64,000 nt of DNA from Salinicola endophyticus. GTDB taxonomy: Bacteria; Pseudomonadota; Gammaproteobacteria; Pseudomonadales; Halomonadaceae. Below are positions 5,784-13,441 of this stretch, in pieces. Made by a program: the position numbers and the translations under genes. Every line of letters starts with the position of its first letter. Within the stretch, counting starts at the first letter, position 1. Below the pieces are notes generated by a model. The model did no database searches and was not told the origin of the DNA. It saw only the letters and a list, made by a program, of their open reading frames with translations. The stretch is from NCBI RefSeq assembly GCF_040536835.1, contig NZ_CP159578.1, positions 868,001-932,000 of the forward strand, in the 5' to 3' direction.

Positions 5784-8207
5784 ATGACTCATTGGACGTT
5801 GGACGACGATCCGCACGCGGCTCGCGAAACGGAAAAATATGACAATCCCGTACCCAGCCGCGAGTATCTGCTCGCTCGGCTCGAGGAGTACGGCAAGCCG
5901 ATCACCCATGAGAACATGAGCGCCATGCTCGGGCTCCAGGACGACAACCAGCAGGAAGCGGTGCGTCGTCGTCTCGCCGCGATGGAGCGCGATGGCCAGA
6001 TTCTGCGCGACCGCAAGGGCGCCTATGCGCTGATCGACAAGCTCGATCTGATCAAGGGGCGTGTTCAGGGGCACCGCGACGGCATGGGCTTCCTGATCCG
6101 CCACGATGGCGTGAAGCCCGACCTGGTGCTGCCGCCGCGCCAGATGCGCCGCGTGTTCGACGGCGACGTGGTGCTGGTGCGGGTCAGCGGCCGCGACCGC
6201 CGCGGGCGCGACGAAGCCACCATCGTCGAGGTGCTGGCGCGCAACACCCAGACCCTGGTCGGTGTCTTCCGCCAGAACTCCCCCGAGTTCGCGGTGCTGA
6301 TCCCGGAGAACTCGCGCATCAGTCAGGAGGTGATCATCCCGCACAGCGCCAGCCAGGGCGCCAAGGATGGTCAGATCGTCTCGGTCAATATCACCCGCCA
6401 GCCGGAGACCCGCCAGCAGCCGGTGGGCGAAGTGGTCGAAGTGCTGGGTGAGCGCATGGACCCGGGGCTCGAGATCGACATCGCCATCCGCACCCACGAT
6501 ATCCCGGCAGAGTTCCCGCCCGAGGTGGATCAGCAGATCGCCGGCATCTCCGCCGAGGTCCTGGAGGAGGACAAGCGTGCGCGCATCGATCTGCGCGATA
6601 CGCCGCTGGTCACCATCGACGGCGAGGACGCCAAGGATTTCGACGACGCGGTGTGTGCGTGGAAGACCAAGTCCGGCAGCTGGAAGCTGATCGTCGCCAT
6701 CGCTGACGTCTCCCACTATGTGCGCGGCGGCAGTGCGCTCGACAACGAAGCCTATGTGCGCGGCAACTCGGTCTACTTCCCCGGCCAGGTAGTGCCGATG
6801 CTGCCGGAGCTGCTCTCCAACGGCCTCTGCTCGCTCAACCCGCACGTCGACCGCCTCACCATGGTGTGCGAGATGAACATCTCGCAGAGCGGCAATATCA
6901 GCCGCTACAAGTTCTACGAGGCGGTGATCCGCTCCCACGCCCGCCTTACCTACACCGATGTCGGCACCATGCTGCATGAGGGCGACAGTGAGGAAGGGCA
7001 GGCGCTGCGCGAGCGCTACCGCGAGTTGGTGCCATCGCTGGAGAACCTGCATGCGCTCTACAAGGTGCTGCGCCAGGCCCGCGAGGCGCGCGGGGCGATC
7101 GATTTCGAGACCACCGAAACCCAGATCGTCTTCAACGACGAGCGCAAGATCGAGAAGATCGTGCCGCGTACCCGCAACGACGCTCACAAACTGATCGAGG
7201 AGTGCATGCTGGCGGCCAACGTGGCCACCGCGCGCTTCCTCGACAAGCACGACCTGCCGGCGCTCTATCGCGTGCACCAGTCGCCGGCCAGCGAGCGCCT
7301 GGAGAACCTGCGGGTATTCCTCGGCGAGCTGGGCCTGACCCTGGGCGGTGGTGACGACCCCTCGCCCAAGGATTACCAGGCCCTGCGCGAGGTGATCAAG
7401 GACCGCCCCGACGCCGACATCATCCAGACGGTGATGCTGCGTTCGATGAGCCAGGCGGTCTACTCGCCGCACAACGAGGGCCACTTCGGCCTCGCCTATC
7501 AGGCCTATGCGCACTTCACCTCGCCGATCCGCCGCTACCCCGACCTGCTGGTGCACCGGGCCATCCGCTCGGTGATCCGCGGCCCGCGCCAGACCCAGAC
7601 GGTGATGCGCGCCGAGGGCGCGCCGGTCGAGAAGCCGACCACCTGGTGCCCCTACACCTTCGAGCAGATGGTGGAGCTGGGCGAGCACTGCTCGATGACC
7701 GAGCGGCGTGCCGACGACGCCACCCGCGATGTCACCGACTGGCTCAAGTGCGAGTTCCTCTCCGACAAGGTGGGCGAGACCTACGAGGGCACCATCGCCT
7801 CGGTGACCCAGTTCGGGATCTTCGTGCGCCTCGATGACGTCTACGTCGAGGGGCTGGTCCACGTCACCTCGCTGCCCTCCGACTACTACCACTACGAGGC
7901 CGAGAAGCACCGCCTCAAGGGTGAGCGCAGCGGCGTTGCCTACCGTCTGGGCGATGGCGTCACCGTGCGCGTGGCGCGGGTCGACCTCGACGACCGCAAG
8001 ATCGATTTCGATCTCGCCGACGCGGCACCGCGCCACCGCAAGACGCCGCGCACGCGCAAGCCAGATGGCGGTGGTGCCAGCGAGGCGTCCACCGAGCAGG
8101 CGCCGCGCAAGCGCAAGCAGCGCCCGGGCAAGCGTGAGCGCCAGGGCGGCGACGATAACGGCGGCGGCCAGCGCCGCTCGCGCGGGCCGCGGCGCGGTAA
8201 GCGCTGA
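5784..8207 (+). CDS. rnr: Ribonuclease R
   Basis: The 807-residue protein is a full-length 3'-5' exoribonuclease of the RNase II/R family that degrades structured RNA and takes part in rRNA quality control. It shows an N-terminal helix-turn-helix region, cold-shock domains (VQGHRDGMGFLIRHDG), the RNB catalytic core with DGEDAKDFDDAV near residues 276-290, an S1 domain (YEGTIASVTQFGIFVRL) and a Lys/Arg-rich tail typical of RNase R rather than RNase II. AAGGA lies 10 nt before the ATG. The stop overlaps the rlmB start as TGATG, so the two are translationally coupled, as in many gammaproteobacteria. Confidence 0.97.
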   Translation: MTHWTLDDDPHAARETEKYDNPVPSREYLLARLEEYGKPITHENMSAMLGLQDDNQQEAVRRRLAAMERDGQILRDRKGAYALIDKLDLIKGRVQGHRDGMGFLIRHDGVKPDLVLPPRQMRRVFDGDVVLVRVSGRDRRGRDEATIVEVLARNTQTLVGVFRQNSPEFAVLIPENSRISQEVIIPHSASQGAKDGQIVSVNITRQPETRQQPVGEVVEVLGERMDPGLEIDIAIRTHDIPAEFPPEVDQQIAGISAEVLEEDKRARIDLRDTPLVTIDGEDAKDFDDAVCAWKTKSGSWKLIVAIADVSHYVRGGSALDNEAYVRGNSVYFPGQVVPMLPELLSNGLCSLNPHVDRLTMVCEMNISQSGNISRYKFYEAVIRSHARLTYTDVGTMLHEGDSEEGQALRERYRELVPSLENLHALYKVLRQAREARGAIDFETTETQIVFNDERKIEKIVPRTRNDAHKLIEECMLAANVATARFLDKHDLPALYRVHQSPASERLENLRVFLGELGLTLGGGDDPSPKDYQALREVIKDRPDADIIQTVMLRSMSQAVYSPHNEGHFGLAYQAYAHFTSPIRRYPDLLVHRAIRSVIRGPRQTQTVMRAEGAPVEKPTTWCPYTFEQMVELGEHCSMTERRADDATRDVTDWLKCEFLSDKVGETYEGTIASVTQFGIFVRLDDVYVEGLVHVTSLPSDYYHYEAEKHRLKGERSGVAYRLGDGVTVRVARVDLDDRKIDFDLADAAPRHRKTPRTRKPDGGGASEASTEQAPRKRKQRPGKRERQGGDDNGGGQRRSRGPRRGKR

Positions 8208-9031
8208 TGGCGCGGGGGCCTCAGCGCGAGCGTGGGCGAAACAAGTCGCGGCCCGCGCCGGAGCGTCCGCGCACGCCCGACGGCCTGGAACCGGTCTACG
8301 GCGTGCACGCGGTGCGTGCGCTGTTCGCGCGTGAGCAGCCGCCACGGGTGCTGTGGGTCCAGCAGGGGCACGCCGAGCAGCGTCTCGACGATCTGCTGGC
8401 CGAGGCGCATGCCGCCGGCTGCGAGCTGAAGCGGGTCACCCGCGAGGTGCTCGATGCGCTATCGGGGCCGGCGGCGCATCAGGGGGTGGTCGGTTTCTGC
8501 CCGCCGCTGGTGGCCGAGAACGAGACCGCGCTGTGGTGGCGGCTGGAGCAGTGGCAGGAGGAGACGCCGCCGCTGCTGCTGATCCTCGATGGCATCACCG
8601 ATCCGCACAACCTGGGTGCCTGTCTGCGCAGTGCCGACGCTGCCGGGGTGCACGGAGTGATCGTGCCCAAGGACAAGTCGGCGCCGCTCAACGCCACGGT
8701 ACGCAAGGTCGCCTGCGGCGCGGCGGAGAGCGTGCCGGTGTTCCAGGTGACCAACCTGGCGCGCTGCCTGGAGAAGCTCAAGCAGCAGGGGGTGTGGATC
8801 ACCGGCACCGCCGGCGAGGCCGACACGCTGCTGTTCGAGGCCGACTTCAGCGGCCCCTGTGCGCTGGTGATGGGCGCCGAGGGCAAGGGCATGCGGCGTC
8901 TCACCCGAGAGGCGTGCGATGCGCTGGTCAAGCTGCCGATGCAGGGGCAGGTGACCAGTCTCAACGTCTCCGTCGCCGCCGGCGTGTGCCTGTTCGAGGT
9001 GGTGCGCCAGCGCCACACCGCGCGCGGCTGA
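8207..9031 (+). CDS. rlmB: 23S rRNA (guanosine-2251-2'-O)-methyltransferase
   Basis: This 274-residue SpoU-family enzyme methylates the ribose of G2251 in the 23S rRNA P loop. An N-terminal substrate-binding domain ([10 protein letters not shown]) precedes the knotted SAM-binding domain with motif 1 [21 protein letters not shown] (seen as DPHNLGA and RSADAAGV), motif 2 [11 protein letters not shown] and motif 3 [10 protein letters not shown]. It is about 30 residues longer than the E. coli enzyme because of a basic N-terminal tail. The start was chosen because the ATG overlaps the rnr stop. Confidence 0.95.
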   Translation: MARGPQRERGRNKSRPAPERPRTPDGLEPVYGVHAVRALFAREQPPRVLWVQQGHAEQRLDDLLAEAHAAGCELKRVTREVLDALSGPAAHQGVVGFCPPLVAENETALWWRLEQWQEETPPLLLILDGITDPHNLGACLRSADAAGVHGVIVPKDKSAPLNATVRKVACGAAESVPVFQVTNLARCLEKLKQQGVWITGTAGEADTLLFEADFSGPCALVMGAEGKGMRRLTREACDALVKLPMQGQVTSLNVSVAAGVCLFEVVRQRHTARG

Positions 9032-9157
9032 CGCCACCCTCGCTGCGCTTTGGGCGCGCATCGCCGGCAGGGACGGTCGCGTCTCATCGCCGCGGCGTCG
9101 TCTCTGTGACACGCCATCTCCGGCCCGCTTTCGTTGCTGCCGTCACGGTATCGGCGG

Positions 9158-9186
9158 TTGCGCATGGTCGCCTCGATCTCTACAAT
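9158..9186 (+). promoter_or_regulatory. Promoter of the rpsF-rpsR-rplI operon
   Basis: TTGCGC (9158-9163) and TACAAT (9181-9186) are separated by an ideal 17 bp. Transcription would begin near 9193, giving a leader of about 185 nt before rpsF. A 7-bp hairpin with a CTCG loop follows at 9205-9222. Confidence 0.65.
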
Positions 9187-9315
9187 TACGCGGTTCTGTG
9201 GGCAGGCTCTGCTCGCAGAGCCGCGCTCGCACGTTCCGGCAACGGAGCGGCGAGGCGTTCACAGGTCCGAATATCCGGCGCGTGGCGGGCTTGCGCGATC
9301 CGGAATCGACTCCTT

Positions 9316-9356
9316 GCTTCTCGCGGTGCGCGTGACCGCGATCACCCCGCAGAAGC
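9316..9356 (+). promoter_or_regulatory. Candidate S6:S18-binding leader motif
   Basis: An outer stem GCTTCT (9316-9321) / AGAAGC (9351-9356) encloses a hairpin CGCGGT (9322-9327) / ACCGCG (9335-9340), leaving a 3'-side bulge ATCACCCCGC with a CCG. This matches the layout of the known rpsF leader element, in which the S6:S18 complex binds a CCG-containing bulge and represses its own operon. It ends 22 nt before the rpsF start. Confidence 0.6.
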
Positions 9357-9378
9357 TGCCAAACCGAAAGGAGCTAAC

Positions 9379-9792
9379 ATGCGTCACTACGAAATCGTGT
9401 TCATGGTCCACCCGGACCAGAGCGAGCAGGTTCCGGCCATGGTCGAGCGCTACACCAGCCTCGTCACCGAAAACGGCGGCACCGTGCATCGTCTCGAAGA
9501 TTGGGGCCGTCGCCACCTGGCCTACCCGATCAACAAGATCCACAAGGCGCACTACGTGCTGATGAACGTCGAGTGCAGCGGCGAGACCCTCGATGAGATC
9601 GAGAACATCTTCCGTTTCAACGACGCCATCATCCGCAGCATGATCGTGCGCAACAAGGAAGCCGTCACCGAAGCATCGCCGATGATGAAGCCGGCCGACG
9701 ACAAGGGCAGCCGTCGTCGTGACGACAAGTCCTCCGAGCGTGGCGACCGTGAGCGTTCCGAGCGTTCCGAAACCGCTACCGAAGCCAACTGA
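9379..9792 (+). CDS. rpsF: 30S ribosomal protein S6
   Basis: The 137-residue protein is S6, which binds 16S rRNA with S18 in the platform of the small subunit. It begins [18 protein letters not shown] and carries [16 protein letters not shown], both family signatures. The acidic/basic C-terminal tail rich in Arg, Ser and Glu is like that of other gammaproteobacterial S6 proteins, where it is a substrate of RimK-type glutamylation. An AAAGGAG ribosome-binding site lies just upstream. It heads the rpsF-rpsR-DUF2232-rplI operon. Confidence 0.97.
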   Translation: MRHYEIVFMVHPDQSEQVPAMVERYTSLVTENGGTVHRLEDWGRRHLAYPINKIHKAHYVLMNVECSGETLDEIENIFRFNDAIIRSMIVRNKEAVTEASPMMKPADDKGSRRRDDKSSERGDRERSERSETATEAN

Positions 9793-9815
9793 TCACTGCT
9801 CGAGGAGAGATTCAC

Positions 9816-10043
9816 ATGGCACGTTTTTTCCGTCGTCGTAAGTTCTGCCGCTTCACCGCCGAAGGCGTGAAGTACATCGACTACAAAGACATCGATACGC
9901 TGAAAGCCTACGTCACCGAAACCGGCAAGATCGTTCCCAGCCGTATTACCGGTACCCAGGCGCGTTACCAGCGTCAGCTGTCTACCGCCATCAAGCGCGC
10001 GCGCTACCTGGCCCTGCTGCCGTACTCCGACAGCCACCAGTAA
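9816..10043 (+). CDS. rpsR: 30S ribosomal protein S18
   Basis: The 75-residue protein has the S18 pattern [12 protein letters not shown] at the start and [16 protein letters not shown] in the middle. It pairs with S6 on the 30S subunit. A GAGGAGA ribosome-binding site precedes the ATG, 23 bp after the rpsF stop. Length equals that of the E. coli protein. Confidence 0.97.
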   Translation: MARFFRRRKFCRFTAEGVKYIDYKDIDTLKAYVTETGKIVPSRITGTQARYQRQLSTAIKRARYLALLPYSDSHQ

Positions 10044-10072
10044 TCCGGCCCGGACAACCATAGCGAGGCGTC

Positions 10073-10924
10073 ATGCTGGGACTGGCCCGTTGGATCATGC
10101 GCGGTACGCCGCAGGCGGTAGGTGTGGCAGCGCTGACGGCGCTGGTGCCCTGGCTGTTCTGGTTCAGTGCCGCGGTCGCCGGGCTGGTCACGCTGCGGCG
10201 CGGCCTCACCAGTGCCGCGCCGGTGCTGATCGCCGCCGCCATCCCCGCCGGCTGGTGGTGGATGGAGGGCGATTCGGTGCCGCTGGCGAGCATTCTGCTG
10301 GTGGCGCTGATGGCCACCGTGCTGCGGGCCCGGATGCGCTGGACCGAGACGCTGCTCGCCGGCACTTCGGTGTGCATGGTGCTGGTCCATCTGGGCATCT
10401 TCGTGCCCGCCGGCGGTGCCGGCCCGCTGCTCGACGAGCTGCGGCGCAGCTCGGCCGAAGTCTCCAGCATGCTGGACCGGCTCTCGGCCCAGGGCGTGGA
10501 CACCCAGCAGATGGCCGCACTGGTCATCGGCGGAGTCACCGGCCTGGTGGTGCTGATGGTGAGCATCGGCTGTCTGGCTTTGGCCCGCAGCTGGCAGGCG
10601 GGGCTATACAACCCCGGCGGCTTCCGCGCGGAGTTTCACACCCTGAAACTGTCGCGCGGGCAGCTGGCGCTGCTGCTCGGTGCCACTGCGCTAGGCATGC
10701 TGCTGGCAGTACCTGCCGTCAGCCTGCTGGCCTGGGTGCCGCTGCTGGTGGCCGGCGTGGCGCTGGTTCATGGTTTGATCGGTGTGAAGGGAATGAGCGG
10801 GTTCTGGCTGGTCGGCTTCTATGCGCTGCTGCTGACTACCTGGCCCACGATTTTGATTGTACTGCTGTTGGCACTGGTGGATACCTTCGCGGATTTTCGC
10901 GGTCGCCTGACACGCAGTGATTGA
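10073..10924 (+). CDS. DUF2232 (YybS-like) membrane protein
   Basis: This 283-residue protein is almost wholly hydrophobic, with about seven or eight predicted membrane spans and only short polar loops. Its place between rpsR and rplI is conserved in Pseudomonas and relatives, where the gene is annotated as a DUF2232 membrane protein of unknown function. The fold is that of small-molecule transporter-like (ECF S-component-related) proteins, but no substrate is visible. It starts 29 bp after rpsR and ends 16 bp before rplI, so it belongs to the ribosomal operon. Confidence 0.8.
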   Translation: MLGLARWIMRGTPQAVGVAALTALVPWLFWFSAAVAGLVTLRRGLTSAAPVLIAAAIPAGWWWMEGDSVPLASILLVALMATVLRARMRWTETLLAGTSVCMVLVHLGIFVPAGGAGPLLDELRRSSAEVSSMLDRLSAQGVDTQQMAALVIGGVTGLVVLMVSIGCLALARSWQAGLYNPGGFRAEFHTLKLSRGQLALLLGATALGMLLAVPAVSLLAWVPLLVAGVALVHGLIGVKGMSGFWLVGFYALLLTTWPTILIVLLLALVDTFADFRGRLTRSD

Positions 10925-10940
10925 CGAGAGGTTCACGAGA

Positions 10941-11387
10941 ATGGAAGTCATTCTGCTCGATAACATCGGCAAGCTTGGCGAACTGGGTGACAAGGTCACC
11001 GTCAAGCCCGGCTACGGCCGCAACTACCTGGTGCCCTACGGTCTCGCCGTGCCGGCCACCAAGGACAACGTCGCCGCGTTCGAATCCCAGCGTGCCGAGC
11101 TCGAAGCCCAGGCCGCTGCACGCAAGGCGGAAGCCGAAAGCCGTGCCGAACAGCTGTCCGAGATCGAACTGTCGCTGGTCGCCAAAGCGGGCGACGAAGG
11201 CAAGCTGTTCGGTTCCATCGGTCCGCGCGATCTGGCCGAAGCGCTGGTCCAGGCCGGTCTCGACGTCGCCAAGAGCGAAGTGCGCATGCCGGAAGGTCCG
11301 ATTCGCCAGACCGGCGAATATGACATCGCGCTGCAGCTGCACGCCGAAGTCAGCACCAGCGTTCGCGTCGTGGTGGTTGCCGAGTAA
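10941..11387 (+). CDS. rplI: 50S ribosomal protein L9
   Basis: The 148-residue protein starts [22 protein letters not shown], with the L9 signature [13 protein letters not shown], the long connecting helix (Ala/Glu/Arg rich) and the C-terminal domain [15 protein letters not shown]9 binds helix 76 of 23S rRNA at the L1 stalk base. The internal ATG at 10941 was chosen over an upstream in-frame ATG because it has the family N-terminus. A strong terminator follows at 11414. Confidence 0.97.
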   Translation: MEVILLDNIGKLGELGDKVTVKPGYGRNYLVPYGLAVPATKDNVAAFESQRAELEAQAAARKAEAESRAEQLSEIELSLVAKAGDEGKLFGSIGPRDLAEALVQAGLDVAKSEVRMPEGPIRQTGEYDIALQLHAEVSTSVRVVVVAE

Positions 11388-11413
11388 TCGGTTTCCCCGC
11401 GCAGCGACGCTCA

Positions 11414-11448
11414 AGGCACGTGGGGCCCCGGCCCCACGTGCCTTTTTT
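11414..11448 (+). terminator. Rho-independent terminator after rplI
   Basis: A 13-bp GC-rich stem, AGGCACGTGGGGC paired with GCCCCACGTGCCT around a CCCG loop, is followed by a run of T. It ends the ribosomal operon before dnaB. Confidence 0.93.
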
Positions 11449-11546
11449 CATGGGCGCATGTCTTGCATGGGCGCGTGTCGCGAAAGGCCGGCACGGCCGA
11501 GAAGCGCTGGCGGGCGTGGCGAGTCGCGGCGCCGGCTGGGTAGAAT

Positions 11547-11585
11547 GTGCGGCAAATCGTGTGCGGCAAATAATGTACGGCAAAT
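11547..11585 (+). repeat. Three tandem GTRCGGCAAAT repeats before dnaB
   Basis: GTGCGGCAAAT (11547-11557), GTGCGGCAAAT (11561-11571) and GTACGGCAAAT (11575-11585) recur with an exact 14-bp period, ending 34 bp before the dnaB start. The array lies where a promoter or operator is expected. No matching regulator is recognised. Confidence 0.75.
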
Positions 11586-11619
11586 TCCGCCAGCGGATTG
11601 TCGAGGGTGATGGCCAGGC

Positions 11620-13005
11620 ATGAACGAACGCGTCGATAACGATCAAGAGACGGCCAAGCTCAAGCTGCCGCCGCACTCGCTGGAGGCGGAGCAGTCGGTG
11701 CTGGGCGGGCTGATGCTCGACAACTCCAGCTGGGACACGGTTTCCGAGCGGCTGGTGGCGGACGACTTCTACCGTCAGGAGCACCGCCTCACCTACAACG
11801 CCATGGCGGAGCTGGCCGAGGCCACTCAGCCGCTCGACGTGGTCACTCTGTCGGAAGCGCTGGAGCGGCGCGATCAGCTCGAGAGCGTAGGCGGGCTGGC
11901 CTACCTGGCGGAACTGGCGCGCAACACGCCCTCGGCGGGCAACATTCGCGCCTATGCCGATATCGTGCGCGAGCGGGCCACCCTGCGCAAACTGATCCAG
12001 GCTTCGCGCCAGATCGCCGACAGTGCCTACTCCCCGGATGGGCGCGCCTCCGACGAACTGGTCAACGAGGCCGAGCGGCTGGTGTTCCAGATCAGCGAGT
12101 CGCGGCCCAAGTTCGGCGGCCCTCAGGGCATGAGTCAGCTGTTGACCAAGGCGGTCGACCGCATCGACGAGCTGTTCAACATGAAGGGCCAGATGACCGG
12201 CATCTCGACCGGCTTTCGCGACCTCGACGAGATGACCTCGGGGCTGCAGCCCTCGGATCTGGTGATCATTGCCGGGCGCCCGTCGATGGGTAAGACCACC
12301 TTCGCCATGAACCTGGTCGAGCATGCGGTGGTCGCCGGCGACAAGCCGGTGATCGTGTTCTCGATGGAGATGCCGGCGGAGTCGCTGATGCTGCGTATGC
12401 TGTCGTCGCTGGGGCGTATCGACCAGACCCGGGTGAGGACCGGCCAGCTCGAGGACGAGGACTGGCCGCGGCTGACCTCGGCGGTCAACCTGCTCAAGGA
12501 CAAGCAGCTGTTCATCGACGACACCCCGGCACTGTCGCCCAACGAACTGCGCTCGCGGGTGCGGCGTATCGCCCGTGAGCACGGCAACATCGGGCTGGTG
12601 ATGATCGACTACCTGCAGCTGATGCAGGTACCGGGGCTGTCCGAGAACCGCACCGCGGAGATCTCCGAGATCTCGCGCTCGCTCAAGGGCGTGGCCAAGG
12701 AGTTCAACTGCCCCGTGGTGTCGCTGTCTCAGCTCAACCGTTCGCTCGAGCAGCGCCCCAACAAGCGCCCGGTGATGTCGGACCTGCGCGAGTCCGGTGC
12801 TATCGAGCAGGACGCCGACGTCATCGCCTTCGTCTACCGTGACGAGGTCTACAATAGCGATAATCCCGACAACAAGGGGCTGGCCGAGCTGATCATCGGC
12901 AAGCAGCGTAACGGCCCCATCGGTACCGTACACATGGCGTTCATCGGCAAGTACACCCGATTCGAGGACCTGGCCCCGGACAGCTATGGCCAGCATTACG
13001 AGTAA
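11620..13005 (+). CDS. dnaB: Replicative DNA helicase
   Basis: The 461-residue protein is the hexameric replicative helicase that unwinds DNA 5'-3' at the fork and recruits primase. The N-terminal domain begins LPPHSLEAEQSVLGGLM; the RecA-like domain has Walker A GRPSMGKTTF, the arginine-rich and Walker B region LVMIDYLQLM, and QLNRSLEQRPNKRPVMSDLRESG (seen as SQLNRSLE and LRESGAIEQDAD). No intein is present. Its place after rplI is conserved, but the usual following alr is replaced by a small unknown gene. Confidence 0.97.
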   Translation: MNERVDNDQETAKLKLPPHSLEAEQSVLGGLMLDNSSWDTVSERLVADDFYRQEHRLTYNAMAELAEATQPLDVVTLSEALERRDQLESVGGLAYLAELARNTPSAGNIRAYADIVRERATLRKLIQASRQIADSAYSPDGRASDELVNEAERLVFQISESRPKFGGPQGMSQLLTKAVDRIDELFNMKGQMTGISTGFRDLDEMTSGLQPSDLVIIAGRPSMGKTTFAMNLVEHAVVAGDKPVIVFSMEMPAESLMLRMLSSLGRIDQTRVRTGQLEDEDWPRLTSAVNLLKDKQLFIDDTPALSPNELRSRVRRIAREHGNIGLVMIDYLQLMQVPGLSENRTAEISEISRSLKGVAKEFNCPVVSLSQLNRSLEQRPNKRPVMSDLRESGAIEQDADVIAFVYRDEVYNSDNPDNKGLAELIIGKQRNGPIGTVHMAFIGKYTRFEDLAPDSYGQHYE

Positions 13006-13033
13006 CGCATCAAAGGCTTGAGGAGTCACACCT

Positions 13034-13327
13034 ATGGCAGGCGGTTTTCAGCGCGGACGGCGCCAACGCGTCCCCAAGATCGAGGTTCGCGGGCAACTGG
13101 AAAAGCTCGAACGCGAGGGGCCGTTCAAGGAGTGGCTGGGTATGCCGGATCTCTATCGGCACTGGCTGACCGTGGACGGCGAACTCTACAGCTACCAGAC
13201 CGAGGATGCGGAGCTGCCGGTGGTAGTGGGTGACCGCGTGGTATTCCGCTACAAGGAAGCCAAGGCGGGGCGCTGGATCGACCGCAACTCCCTGGGCAAG
13301 GCGATCGACCCCTCCGCCTACCAGTAG
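13034..13327 (+). CDS. Small protein of unknown function downstream of dnaB
   Basis: A 97-residue soluble protein, MAGGFQRGRRQRVPK at the start, basic at the N-terminus and acidic in the middle, with aromatic residues in DLYRHWLTVDGELYSYQ and DRVVFRYKEAKAGRWIDR. A strong GAGGAG ribosome-binding site lies 9 nt before the ATG and 14 nt after the dnaB stop, supporting a real co-transcribed gene. The many short beta-like segments suggest a small beta fold, but I recognise no family. A GC-rich hairpin without a T-run follows at 13342-13362. Confidence 0.72.
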   Translation: MAGGFQRGRRQRVPKIEVRGQLEKLEREGPFKEWLGMPDLYRHWLTVDGELYSYQTEDAELPVVVGDRVVFRYKEAKAGRWIDRNSLGKAIDPSAYQ

Positions 13328-13441
13328 GCGCCGGCCCCACGCCCGGCAGAGGCCGTGCCGGGTGCCGCGCGAACGGCGGCGGAGCCTGTCCACGGGCGCG
13401 CTGTCATATGACTGTCATGCGCGGCTGCCACCCTGGCGGGC

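Noticed and set aside
5776..5787. Three-codon ORF ATG GCT GCA TGA before rnr
   Set aside because: Its ATG is only two bases from the ribosome-binding site, too close; the rnr ATG at 5784 has proper spacing.
5697..8345. Long minus-strand open frame of 882 codons opposite rnr
   Set aside because: It is the antisense shadow of rnr in a GC-rich genome; it has no ribosome-binding site, no family match and low-complexity composition.
11350..13029. Minus-strand open frame of 559 codons opposite dnaB
   Set aside because: Same reason: antisense shadow of dnaB with no independent coding evidence.
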